Positions 34,377 to 45,533 of a stretch of 64,000 bases of DNA are shown piece by piece. Below the pieces are notes generated by a model. It was given only the letters and a program-made list of their open reading frames with translations. It searched no databases and had not been told where the DNA came from. The position numbers and the translations under genes were made by a program. The stretch spans positions 186,001 through 250,000 of the forward strand of contig JADNRV010000025.1 in assembly GCA_015499995.1 (NCBI GenBank), in the 5' to 3' direction. Source of the DNA: Flammula alnicola. Its lineage: Eukaryota; Basidiomycota; Agaricomycetes; Agaricales; Strophariaceae. Within the stretch, counting starts at the first letter, position 1. Each line of letters opens with the position of its first letter.

Positions 34377-36722
34377 ATGTCCGACTCTAACAGCAGCAGT
34401 ATCAAGGAGAAGGACAGTCGTCCTGTCCAAGGGCACTCCTCAGCTACCGAGACTCGCCCAAACACCGCTGCCTCTGCCTCCCTCAGCGACCCCTTCGCGT
34501 CGCCCGTCTCCAGTCGCGCGCCCTCCATCCACCACCATGCCCCTAGCCCGACCTCGTCGAAAGCCTCTTTCCCGGACTCTGCCTTCAACCGGAGGTCTAT
34601 TCTCAACCAATCCGGGTTTGGGGCGCCCGCCTTCTCTTCTGCACTTTCCAGCGCAAGCCGTTTATCCGCCGCGTCCCCTCATGTTAGCACTGTCCCCAGC
34701 ACAACGACCGTGCCAAAATCGAAGATCCCCCGCATGAAGTCGCACATGCTGGCGGAGGATACCCCTGTACTCAAGCCGTGGGTTGAGAAGAAAAATTCCA
34801 GAGCTATTTTCTCTTATTGGATTGTGTATATCATCATTTTGTGCGGTATTGCTGGAGGAGCCGTGCAGTGCTACTTCACCTACATCCGCGTACCTCTTGA
34901 CAGACAGCCTCTCTGCATGGTTTTCGAAGAGAATTTCGACAACGAAGCCACTGTCTTTGGCGAAAATGGCACATTCTTCAGAGAAGTCAATATGGACGGC
35001 AATGGGTAAGTTTTCTCTCGGTATTCTTCTCACTCCCCTTCGGCACGGCCAGCCGGCGGCTTCTCATCACCACCTTCGACATCGTGCTCACGCTCATATG
35101 TATAGCAATGGCGAATTCGAGATGACCACGTCCTCGGTCAACAACTCGTTCGTCAAGGACGGTATGCTGTACATCGTCCCCACCCTGACGTCAGACAACA
35201 TCGGCACGGACGCCGTATTCGACGGCACCGTCTACAACATCACAGGCTGCACGTTCAACCAGACCCGGCCCGACAACGGGTTCATCATGCAGGACGGGCA
35301 GCGCGTGTTCGACTCGGCGAGCTACTACCGCTCTTGCAGTGCCGTCAGCAACGCCACCGCAGGGACGGTGATCAACCCGGTGCAAAGCGCGCGCATTACG
35401 ACAAAGAATAGCGCCAGCATTCGTTTTGGACGGGTCGAGATTAGGGCGAAGATGCCAAATGGGTGCGTTTTGCAAGCTATTTTTGATCCTCGGCATATTC
35501 GCTGATTGCCCTGCCTTACCTGTCCTTCCTATCTCGGTTGGCCCTTGTTTTGCCTGCAGTGACTGGGTAAAGCGCTTTCCCCGCATTTCTGCGGCTGGAA
35601 GTGATGTTGACGTGAAACTCTCTTTCCATTCCAGATGTGGCCTGCAATGTGGATGCTTCCGAAAGACGAGGTCTACGGCCCTTGGCCACTCAGCGGTGAT
35701 TACCATATTTCTATTTGTTTTCCACGGAAAAAACATATCCTGAGCGTTTATTTGCCTCGCGTTCAAGGTGAAATCGATATAGTCGAGTCCCGCGGAAACG
35801 GATTGCGTTATACCGCACAGTGCGTCCTGTCCCTTTACATGCGGATTCTCCCAGCGTTATCTGATCTTCCGAACAGCGGCTCGAACTACGTTCAAGGCTC
35901 TCTCAATTGGGGTCCAGCCCAGGACTTGAACGGCGTCTCCAAATCGTACAGTTGGTGGACCGATAAACGCAAGTCCTTCGCGTCAGACTTCCATACCTAC
36001 GCCCTGGAATGGACGAAAGATTTCGTGTTCGTACTCTTTTCTCTATTTCCGTCCTCGTCATGTTCTTGGAGTTATCTGACAACGTGTCACTGTCAACTTA
36101 CAGCCGAATTTATGTTGACACGCGGCTGCACACCCTCCTCGACTTGAGCTTTAACCAGCCGTTCTTCCAGCGAGGCGATTTCCCCGATGTCACTTTCAAT
36201 GGGTCCAGCCTGGTGGCTCTGCAGAACCCTTGGATTAACGGGACGAACGCCACACCTTTTGATCAGGGTGCGTGTTTTGCTTGTCCTCCACTTGTCATGT
36301 TATGCTTCCTTCATCTAAACTGGTTGTTCCTTCTAGATTTCTATCTGATCCTGAACGTTGCTGTTGGTGCCACCAACGGCTGGTTCCCTGAAAGTCAAGG
36401 CAACAAACCATGGCTTGACCAAGCTTCACGTCAGTGATTCTTCCGTGACTCTGTCTCTTGTTCCTCATGCCGTACCTATGCCGTTACCTTCAGACCCTCC
36501 TCGCGACTTCGCGAACGCAATCGCACAATGGTACCCAACGTGGCCATCAAACGTTGAAGACCGCGCGATGATAATGTACGTTACCTCTCACAAACACAAC
36601 TCTAAATTCACCTTCTGACATACCCGTGTTTCTCTTCCCCGACCGTCCGTCTACTGTTACGTTGAAATAACGTTCGCACCTTCGCAAACAGTGACTATGT
36701 CAAGATGTGGAAGCATTGCTGA
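34377..36722 (+). CDS. KRE6: KRE6/SKN1-like beta-glucan synthesis protein (GH16 family)
   Basis: Ten exons (34377..35005, 35106..35462, 35560..35566, 35635..35695, 35768..35819, 35877..36026, 36104..36267, 36337..36429, 36494..36575, 36692..36722), 1626 nt, 541 residues. It is a type II membrane protein: a Ser/Pro-rich cytosolic tail, then one membrane helix at about residues 143-167 (AIFSYWIVYIIILCGIAGG). The lumenal GH16-type domain follows, with MWPAMWMLPKDEVYGPWPLS and catalytic EIDIVE (Glu353 and Glu358). Later motifs are YVQGSLNWGPAQDL and FYLILNVAVGATNGWFPES. Kre6/Skn1 proteins act in the ER/Golgi in making beta-1,6-glucan. The third exon is only 7 nt (TGACTGG) and supplies the GDW needed before MWPAMW. 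Confidence 0.92.
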
Positions 36723-38057
36723 GACGCCCAGCAATAATCCTCTTGCCTTTGTTGTGACTTGTCAAATAATATTTACTGTCCATTTACTCTTTATTTTTTG
36801 ATTTTCGGGTGTCGACGGACCTACGTTGTTCGATGTCGATTAGACACTTGCATATGCATCCGGAGGGGATAACGTGGTTTTTTTGGACGCTAGTAGTGTA
36901 CTGTACCGTACCGTATATTTTTAATCACGCAATCTTGTCCACGACTGTCAACATGAGTAATCTTGCTATGAATAATAATTATACACGATCAATATAACCC
37001 TGGGTGTTGTTTTCTCTGTACCTGACATTAAGAGCTTTACGAATACATCAGACTGTCCGGTACCGTGCATCGAAGCGCAATCTCTGCACTTACATACTTG
37101 CTCATACTTGTTATCCGAATAGAATGGGCAATTATACCGAGGCACGGAATCGCATATAGAGCAACAGGAATAGCCTGTTCCCCACACCAATTTATAGAGC
37201 AAAATTCCTTTCATGTGTCGGCCTGTACACACCATCACGGAGAGTATTCTCTCCGCGTCTCCTCGCCCGCACTGCTAGCGTATAGGCTATTTATTGTTAG
37301 TGATTGGATAAGCGAATATATCGAAATTCACCTTCCGGTAGGGAAGAATCCCTAGCATAAAGCCTGCAGTATGGAAAGGATAAACATGTTATGATCAGTC
37401 AGCCGTCGTCCGCGGTGATTCGTCCATGTCGCAGATCGCGAACAAATCGCGAAACCCTGACGCAGGCGCCCATGAGTAAATCACGTAAGCGACATTTCAT
37501 AAGCGGCAAGCGACCGTCCCTGTGTTTGCTAGGTGTCCAGCAAAAATTTCTTGTTGGCAGTTGATCATATCAGATTCATGAACATGATGCGAAAAACGAG
37601 GATGATTTCTGTATCCCAGAGGTTGGGATAATGAATTAACGGTCCAGAACTTTCTGTGAAAGCGATGTTCTGATATGTCAGGCTTGTCACACATACTTAC
37701 TGTACGCATGCGAGTCCCTTGTTATCGCAGGCGCTGATCATGATAAAGAGGAAAGCGGTTATTTACATTGACTGAGAGAGACCGGAGAGGACCGGAGTTG
37801 CTGGTCGACGATCACAGTGACAACCGCGAGACCGAATTGCGCCTTTGGACCCTCGACGGAGAGGTTAGACGACATAAGATCCTAGAGCCTGAGGATGGTT
37901 CAGTCTGGTCCAGCCAGAAAAACAAAACAAAAAAGCGTGCAGAAGAACAAAGCCGGGGATCAAAGCTTTCAGACCCCAAATGTCCCTACAGATGGTGAAT
38001 GAAGGGTTAAAATGGCCCTGTCGCCGAGACATACTTTTCATTACGAGAGTAGATAGG
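36723..38057. other. Convergent intergenic region, nothing supportable
   Basis: 3' flanks of the KRE6-like and COA1 genes. AT-rich at 36730-37000. Short ORFs have no recognisable content. Confidence 0.45.
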
Positions 38058-38929
38058 CTAAACAAGGGGTACGGCGTCTGTGATATTGACAACTGTGCCA
38101 TCGTCGCAAATAACTCTGAATCTGACTGGAAGAAGGGATTTAAGATATGGATTATCTTCATAAGGGACATGCAACATACGGACTGTGAAAGGTGTGCCCT
38201 TCTCTTTTCGTATGCTTGTGAAATAAACAGTGCCGGAACCTATGGGCATCCGGAGAACACGTCAAGCTAGAAATAACTTGCGATGAAGAGGGATCACGCA
38301 CCTTTCGACCCGCGTATTCTAAAGCTCACGTCGATGTTCCCTTGCAGTTGACTGATCTGATGAAAATGAAGAAGGTAAGTATAGTGTTCAGACAATTATG
38401 CTGCCGTATAATCTTTTACGAGGAAGAGATGAAGCGGAAACAGAGTGCTCACATGGCCCTTTACATGGGGGTCGCCATTCAGATACCATTCAGGCTGCGG
38501 CCTAATGGCCTCTCCCAACAATTCCTTCAGCTGGGCATCTGCCTTCAATGCACGCACGATACTCCGGAACACCGAGCTTGACAGCTTTTCTTGGTTAGTG
38601 GCAAAGGTCATAAACCCAGCCCACGCCGACAGTCCAATAGCCAGTCCCGCCAACGCAAGTGGCCATTTTGACTGTCCGAAGCAAAAGAAAGTCAGATCTC
38701 TTACGTTGAGCAATTCTTTGATTCTCACCGTTACTTTTGGAAGAGCTCTAAACGGTGGGTGTTTCGCATAGTATGGCCGAGGTCTTGACGGTTCTGAGAA
38801 GGTTTCGATTACAGGTTGGCGGGTCGGCGGAGGTGGTCGAGGAAGCTCTGTTGCATAATTTCGGGTAGAATTTCCAGCGAAAACGCGCCTTGTCGCGAGT
38901 CTTAAAGCACTTATTCGACAGGCAGACAT
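38058..38929 (-). CDS. COA1: Cytochrome c oxidase assembly factor COA1
   Basis: Five exons (38729..38929, 38453..38671, 38302..38356, 38180..38239, 38058..38125), 603 nt, 200 residues. The mitochondrial presequence is rich in Arg and Ala (MSACRISALRLATRRVFAG). The family region starts RPRPYYAKHPPFRALPKVT. One membrane helix follows (WPLALAGLAIGLSAWAGF). The intermembrane-space part has LKELLGEAIRP, ISQLQGNIDVSFRIRGSKG and GSGTVYFTSIR. Coa1 sits in the inner membrane and helps insert and mature Cox1. The layout and length fit fungal Coa1. Confidence 0.88.
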
Positions 38930-39425
38930 TATAAAGAGATATAAGGTACTATGGGCTTGGTAGCAGAGTCAATAGAGCGCGTTGAAAGTCGGATCTCTTG
39001 TCGGGTTTTTGTCACACTGGTCACGCACGGTCTAGGCTCGGACCTCCTCGGTCAGCGCTTCGGAGCTTGACCCTGTCGAATAGGTCGAGTACTGATTGAT
39101 GTATGAGTTTGTGGTTCTGAATATGCCGCCCTTATGTCGAGGATAGGCGGACATTGAAGGCGGTTCAAGTTCAAATGTTCAAGTGGAGTTCAAGTTAAAT
39201 AAATTGCGAATGAGATCGTATCATCAAAAACAAGCCTCGGATTCAAACACATTCGCTATCGATGGTAAGCAAGATGCAATGTTAACCGTCAACGTTTCAA
39301 CGAGCAGTCCATTTTTCTATAGCCAAACTACGGTCCTACAATCGATATTTCACAAGCGATGAAGACGAAATTGAGTATTTCGCACCATCTTTCCACTTGG
39401 AAGGACGTTGCGAGTAGTCGTTCTG
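38930..39425. other. Intergenic
   Basis: COA1 promoter side and the 3' flank of the F-box gene. The phrase AGTTCAAGT is repeated near 39165-39195 (TTCAAGTTCAAATGTTCAAGTGGAGTTCAAG). No gene. Confidence 0.45.
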
Positions 39426-41068
39426 TCAATATATTCCTATCGTGATATTCGCATTCAGCATCAACCTTTTGTGGCCTTGGTGATTCTTACCGTCATTTTT
39501 TTGCAATAGGACACTCCCACTCTTCTGGCGCAGATAGTCTGCGTACTTGGGATCTGGTTGCCACCGGCCACTGAGATCCCTGTCCCAGTCAATCTCTCCA
39601 AATGAAACTATGAAGAGGCGCGGATAATGCTTGGACAACTCTACAAGTGCGCGCCGTTGCTCGTGATGAGACAGATAAAAATCGGAGTAATCGAAGGGGG
39701 GTCCATATGGTTGCTTAAAATACGCGTCTGCGAGGCGTAACATCTCAATCTTGGGAGGCAGCGGCAGTTTCTTCAAACATAGCCAATCCCAAAGTCCCTG
39801 CACGAATTTGGAGATAAAATTCAGTAAATTATGTTCAGAACAAATGGACGTACTCTCAGCGAATTTGACGGCCTAAGAGGCATGCCATCCGTGTTGACTT
39901 CAATTGGCGGCATTTCATCGAAGTTTGTGGTATCTTCTGCTGCTGGAGGTGGGTGATCTTTCATCGCGAGACTCAGATGGATTAATTGAGGAAAGTCTTC
40001 GACGATTCGTTCGAGGATGTCCGCCTGCATGGGTAATAGTGGAAGCGAGAGCTTGCAGACTGGCACTGAAGTATCGAGAAAGCGAGCCATGACAGGTATG
40101 CCTCGCGTTACCCAATTCTTGGCATTGTACCATTCCCCGCAGATAGTGAACGCGCTGAGGGGACGACCGGGGGCAATATAAGCAGCTAATGTGCCAGGAC
40201 CGAAATAGGACCTGAGAAGTGGCATAGCTGATGATGGAAGATGAGGAAATGCGGGATAAAAATGGCGGGGGTTATTGATGACCTTGAAGAATTCAAGCCG
40301 AGGGCACATTTCTAAGAATGAAAAAATAACTGGGAGGGTAGAAACAGTAAGACAGATCGCGAGCTTCACGAGATGGTGACTGCCCGACAATTGTGATAAG
40401 ATCGGGGCGCAATACTGGATCGAATTGATAGACAGCCTCTGTAGTCGTTCCGCGGAGAAAAGATTGTAAGAGTGTTCGTCGACCTGTGATTCAGCGCTAC
40501 GGCCAGTGTCTATCATGAGGTGCTCAACCTTGACAAGCGGGAATACTGCATGACACAGCAGGGCTTGTACATTTTGCAAGCCGACCTTGCGCAATGATGG
40601 CAGCCAAGCCATTTCACGAAGAATTCGCTGGTCGATTTCGATGTTCTGAAGGCGTATCTCTTGCACATTGATGAAAGATCCAATAGAGCTTTTGAATGTC
40701 GAAAACAATGACGTGTAAATGGGGTCGCCCCATGGATCTCGCGGCCCCAAAACTCCAAAGAATACAAGAACGCGTACGAACTTGATGAATCGTGGATTCG
40801 CGAGGAACCACTTGAGCCGGTTTTCGAGACGAGCAATCTCATCAAACCACGCTTGACGACCTTTTACTAAACCAAAAACCTCCCGACGGGGATCACAATA
40901 AAAATTGTGGAACAAGATAGGTTGGCAGATGTCACGGAATAGTAGATTGGTCAAGCTCAAAGAGTTGAGGTCGGTTGTGGACTCGGGAGTGTTTAAATAT
41001 GTCCAACAATGCTCCCAAATTTCTACCGGAATCGACGCCGCATAGTTTTGGGAAATGCTTGCTGGCAT
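39426..41068 (-). CDS. F-box-like protein with leucine-rich C-terminal part
   Basis: Two exons (39854..41068 and 39426..39797), 1587 nt, 528 residues. The start MPASISQNYAASIPVEIWEH leads straight into an F-box-like helix set (SIPVEIWEHCWTYL, then LSLTNLLFRDICQPILFHNF). The rest is a chain of leucine-rich strand/helix units (EWYNAKNWV, FPQLIHLSLAMKD, HYPRLFIVSFGEIDWDRDLS). Agaricomycete genomes have large numbers of such proteins. They are thought to be substrate adaptors of SCF ubiquitin ligases, with unknown targets. The frame stays open 30 codons upstream, but the internal ATG places the F-box at its usual distance. Confidence 0.85.
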
Positions 41069-41946
41069 GGTGGAAGAATCGGATTCACCAGACTTGCGAC
41101 GTGCACCACTGACTGGATATCGGCGTAATCGACAAGCCCTGGAGGGCACCGGCTTCAAAATTGGTGTAGGAGTTTGTGGTTCTGTATACGCTTCCGTTAT
41201 GAAGAGGATCGGTTGATATTGAAGGAAGGTATTTGAAGTTCAAGCGAATCGAGAGGGTCACAGAGTTCAAGTTGACCTGCTTTTATCGTCAATTGCAATC
41301 AGAACTCGGGTTCGTCGGAATCGGCCGGCGGCGAAGACCGCCGGACATACAACCAAATAATTCACCTTGAAACAACGACGTCAAGTTGCTGATAATCATT
41401 CCACCAAGCATCGACAGCAGAATGCATCATGAAACACGCTTCTGCGTTGCAGTAGTATGAGTCCTGCGCGTCAAATGTTACATAGGTCAAAGGCTGCAAA
41501 AGTTTGGCAAAAGTACTTGGCCGACTGACCGGATTCTCACAATTTCTCAGTATCGCCATCAGCACCGTTTCCTCCAATTTTCCTCATGACTTTCTGATTT
41601 GTAAGTGCTGTCGATTTCTTCCATGTGATATCACAAGTATTCACGCTATGAAGGCAGTATGTCATCTCCATTCATGGTGTCGCAAAACCGTGGCGTTCAT
41701 GCTGACGATGATAAAGCCAGAATGATTGTCTCCCTGTCCTCGAGTCTCGGTGCATAACCCTTCAATCAAGCGAATGACAGACGAAACGAGCTCGCATGTA
41801 ACCTTATATCTTGCGAAATGGCACGACGAGGAGTTTAAGTTCTCCAGACCCGTCAACACCGAAACTTTCGCTTAACTGTAGGAATGCTCTTTTCCACTCA
41901 ATTCTTCAATATATATTAACTCGACGACTAGGATAGTACCAGCATC
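41069..41946. other. Intergenic with doubtful minus-strand ORFs
   Basis: Minus ORFs at 41362-41577 and 41662-41859 lack domains and a proven splice link. The right end holds a TATA-like ATATATATT near 41910, about 35 bp before the next ATG. Confidence 0.4.
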
Positions 41947-42261
41947 ATGTCCTTAATCGCAAAAGGCGTTCTCAGGTCGACTTCCGGAGCAAAATTCTTG
42001 GGAAATTTTGCACTGGGTCAATCTCAATACATAATTTCTGGAAATTTTACAAGCAACGTCCCCACGTTTACGAGTAGCAATGCTACTCTCACCGTCGACA
42101 ATGAAAGCTCCTTATCAGGCAAGAAAGGTGTTGATGGGATGATAGGCTGCGACAACGTCGTCCTCAACTTCAGTAATGGCAACAAGATTGAAGGGGCCCT
42201 AGATTCTCCGGTCTGCCCTGGTGCATCGGTATCGGGTGTAGGTTTGTTCTCCCAGGCATAA
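41947..42261 (+). CDS. Small beta-rich protein family, copy 2 (104 residues)
   Basis: A single coding exon. It begins MSLIAKGVLRSTSGAKFLGN and ends VSGVGLFSQA. It is closely similar to the copy at 43133, sharing LRSTSGA, FLG, SQYI, SSLSGKK/T, VDG, NFSNG/QFSNG, KIEG and LD. There is no signal peptide or membrane segment. Sequence just after the stop reads AAG|GTGTGTGG ... CTAACGATGACCTTAG, a likely intron in the 3' UTR. Alternating strands suggest a compact beta fold. Function unknown. Confidence 0.85.
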   Translation: MSLIAKGVLRSTSGAKFLGNFALGQSQYIISGNFTSNVPTFTSSNATLTVDNESSLSGKKGVDGMIGCDNVVLNFSNGNKIEGALDSPVCPGASVSGVGLFSQA

Positions 42262-43132
42262 GGTGTGTGGTATTTTTTTTGGTTTCTCCTTACTAACGAT
42301 GACCTTAGGTTGCATCACGTCGGTGATTCAAAGAGACGACTTGGATTGCTTATTGTGGTTCATCTTGTAATTCACGATTCGTTTCGTATACAACATTACT
42401 AGTCTTTCCGACTTGCCTGAATGCATCTTTTGTGTCTCATCTTTCTTATTTTTTTTATTACAGTTTAAAGTGTTTCTTGGATACCTCTAAACTTGTGATT
42501 GGAAGCGTGCTACCTACCACTGCACGTCTATCGCACACGATTTCCAGAGACCAACACCTCGACAAGGCTGGATCTCTTTCAAATGGCGTTGGATTGTTAA
42601 ATAGGAATGTAGGAATGTACTTAATGATTTTGACCTTCTATGATGTTACTTTCCGTCATATCAATATCTAGTGGAGCGCTCTCCTGCAACCCCTTGTGAG
42701 TGGACCATTCCTGAATTAATCATTCCTCTGCTTTACCCGGGGCTCTAGGACTCGGGCCTCAGGACCAGGATTATGAACACCAAAAATTTTGGACGCCATA
42801 TTTATGGCCCAAGAATGGTGAGGGCAGAAGTGATTCATTCCGCTTGTTCGCCGTCACTGGAATCAATCTGTTATAATTCTGTGCATCACCCTCGTGAAGA
42901 CGTAAAGCAGCAATAATAACCCCTGTCTCATTAAAATCTGACTGCTTTACTCGACGATGCTGACAGGAAGAAGGGGCTTTTGTCTATATCTTGCGCGAAG
43001 AGCCTAGAGCAATTGTATATCTTTCGTCTACCCAGAAAGCTCAATTTTTTGGGTGCGTTTCCTTGCGTTTCTCTGTCCTCGTATTAATGAACTCTTCCCA
43101 TTTTCGCTCCTTCTCTTGAACGTAAAGCCAAC
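42262..43132. other. Intergenic between two family copies
   Basis: Holds the possible 3' UTR intron of copy 2 (about 42263-42309) and the promoter of copy 3. No ORF is supported. Confidence 0.5.
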
Positions 43133-43447
43133 ATGTCTCTCATTGCAACGGGATTTCTCAGATCTACCTCCGGAGCGAGGTTCCTGGGTAGCTTCATGCT
43201 CAAGGATTCGCAATATATCGTCGCCGGTAGTTTCGCGAGCAGCGTCCCAGCGTTTAAAAGCAGCGCTGCTATCCTCACGTACGACAAGGAAGAAAGTCTA
43301 TCGGGGACCAAAGCCGTTGATGGAGTGGTAGGCTCCGACAAAGTCACTCTCCAGTTCAGTAATGGGAGCAAGATCGAAGGAAAGTTGGACTTCCCAATAA
43401 GTCCAGCTGCATCGGTTTGCGGGGCAGGTTTCTTCACACAGACCTAA
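43133..43447 (+). CDS. Small beta-rich protein family, copy 3 (104 residues)
   Basis: A single coding exon of exactly the same length as copy 2. It begins MSLIATGFLRSTSGARFLGS and ends CGAGFFTQT. Clear family positions: FASSVPAFKSSAAILTY, SGTKAVDGVVGSDKVTLQF, SNGSKIEGKLDFPISP. Copies 2 and 3 look like a tandem duplicate pair 1.2 kb apart in the same direction. Confidence 0.85.
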   Translation: MSLIATGFLRSTSGARFLGSFMLKDSQYIVAGSFASSVPAFKSSAAILTYDKEESLSGTKAVDGVVGSDKVTLQFSNGSKIEGKLDFPISPAASVCGAGFFTQT

Positions 43448-43940
43448 GGTGCCTAAGGTATTTATTATTTCGTTCGGTTGCAATTGTATCTTCTATTAAT
43501 GCACGATACTTGCTTTGCAAAGTGGATGGAATTTGAGAGATGGGTCGGAGTATTTATTCCTTGTTTCCCTTGTCATCCGAGGTCCAATATCTCTGGTTCT
43601 GTACTCTAGACGCCTGAACCACCTTGATAATGGAAACAATACTCAGGAATTGGACATAAGAACGCGAGAATCATTTCGTTTATTGGTAGATTTCTCTACT
43701 TAGATCATTTATTCCGTCGAACTCTTTTCGATTGGTCCAGATCCATCGGGTGGATCCGACCGTAGGAGGCCCGTAATCCCTCAGTAAGCAAGCTTTATTC
43801 TCGAAGCAGTCCCAGTGCTGTCGGTTCTATCTACGACAACAGGAGTCAGGTATAATGAAGGCTGATGTAGAGGTGATTAATGTTATTGTCCCGATGGTGG
43901 CCCGACATTGAATCTCATCCAATCCGTCATGAATTAATGC
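43448..43940. other. Convergent 3' flanks of family copies 3 and 4
   Basis: No gene. The right end is the 3' side of the minus-strand copy. Confidence 0.5.
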
Positions 43941-44264
43941 TCAGCTCTGGAACCATATTCCACATCCAATGACCTCAAGGCATGGTGGATCATACGGTGC
44001 TTCCAAAGGCCCTTCGATGACCGGGCCATTGAGAAGGCGGAGTTTCAGGTCGTGAGGCCCTACTGTACCCTCGACCAATCTCGTGGACGTGAGTTGGCAA
44101 AGGGAGTTGTACTTGAGTCTAGCGGTGCGGCAGGAGAAATGTGGCACGCCAGAGGCAAAAAGTCCACCTAGAGTGTAATGCCTGTCGTTGATGGAGAAGG
44201 TCGCCACGAATTTGGATCCTCCGGGCATTCCGATTCGTCTGATAAAGCCGGTAGCGACGTGCAT
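43941..44264 (-). CDS. Small beta-rich protein family, copy 4 (107 residues)
   Basis: A single exon in the opposite direction. It begins MHVATGFIRRIGMPGGSKFV and ends GCGIWFQS. Family pattern: ATGFIR, KFVATFSINDRHYTLGG, FASGVPHF, LVEGTVGPHDLKLRLLNG, VIEGPLEAPYDP. The most diverged of the four; three extra residues sit in the GMPGG loop. The similar ends (WFQS, FFTQT, FSQA, WVQS) argue for a shared structural end strand. Confidence 0.82.
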   Translation of the reverse strand: MHVATGFIRRIGMPGGSKFVATFSINDRHYTLGGLFASGVPHFSCRTARLKYNSLCQLTSTRLVEGTVGPHDLKLRLLNGPVIEGPLEAPYDPPCLEVIGCGIWFQS

Positions 44265-45533
44265 TTATAGGAAAAGGAAGGGACTGCAAGCAGGACTTAG
44301 CATTGTACATTTTCCCCATAGGCACTGCTTACCGATAGTTAGATTCGGAAAGAGTGTGTCAGTTGGAACCGTTCTGTAGAAGATGGTGAAAGTTCGTGGA
44401 CATGCAAAGAAAGGGATTGAGCTGATATGCTTTAAGAAAGATCCTAGAGCAAAATCTGGGACTTATAAGTATCAAAATTTGACGGGACAGGAAGCACAGA
44501 GCTCTGTAAGACACCATCAAAATCCATCTCTAATACGTTACATAAATCTGACAGCGAAGATGTGGCGAGAGATATCAGTCCAACTATCCTCAGTTTGGGA
44601 ACATGCCGGTATTGTGCAGAGAGCTTCGTCAAGAGTGTCCACTCGAACGAGCACTGCATCGCAGCAAGCGCCCGATAAGCGCCCGTGATTTTAACGTTAC
44701 TGGAAATTTCCTCTGTCCAGGACTTTGATCGCTCTGAGTCTTTCAAGTACTTACGAATTCTAATTTTGCTGCGGTACTCATCTCGACCAACCATAATTTT
44801 TTAAAACCCAAAGTTCGCTATCTTAGCAACCGACATATACGTCCATTGTCAATGGGTAGGAGTCCGTAGGACATCACCTCAGTGTTGGACTGGACTCGAA
44901 CACCGTGAAACATATCTTTTCTTCTGGCCAATAATGTAGTTTGGATGATATTAATTCAGTTTTAAGTCACCGAAGTCCATCCCCGTAAACAGGGCAGTCA
45001 ACGGTTCCAGATATTTGGGACAGATCCGTATTCAGATAAGTAATAGGTAGATGAAGAGAAATACTATGAAAGATATAATCCAAGGAGTGTCGGGTTGATC
45101 GTACAATCAACAAGTACGTCGAATAATAATAATATATCGAATGCTTTTACCCACCAACACCATCTTAGATACTAGAGTAATCAATACGAAGGGGTGGAGG
45201 GAGGAGGGAGGAGGATCCTACAGAACCATCAGAAAGAAAGCGATAGAAATATAATGAGAATGAACGATGGGTAGCATAGTGGTAATATGGCACGAAATGC
45301 TGTGATATCAAAATGACGAGGGATATAAAGATGAGATGGAAGCATATAGTTGAGCTGTACTTCGCGACGCTGATACAGGTTTTGGAAACATTAGACACCA
45401 TTGCCATCGAGCAGAGCATGGTACACCTGTCCGTCGGTTGTCGTAGGAAAGGAGAAAGGCAAAGAGATCGGAGGAATATCGAAAGCAAAGGTGTACTTGA
45501 AAATCGAAGAAGAGCGAGGTTCCTTCCGAAGTC
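44265..45533. other. Region with one weak hypothetical exon pair
   Basis: A minus ORF at 44444-44794 starts MVGRDEYRSKIRI and has a possible GTAAGT donor after 13 codons. The downstream part (GAYRALAAMQCSFEWTLLTK) is helix-like. No domain is recognised. The right part, 44800-45530, is the 3' flank of LDB19. Confidence 0.3.

Noticed and set aside
35191..35766. Minus ORF of 191 codons opposite the KRE6-like gene
   Set aside because: Antisense to exons with clear GH16 motifs; no coding signals of its own.
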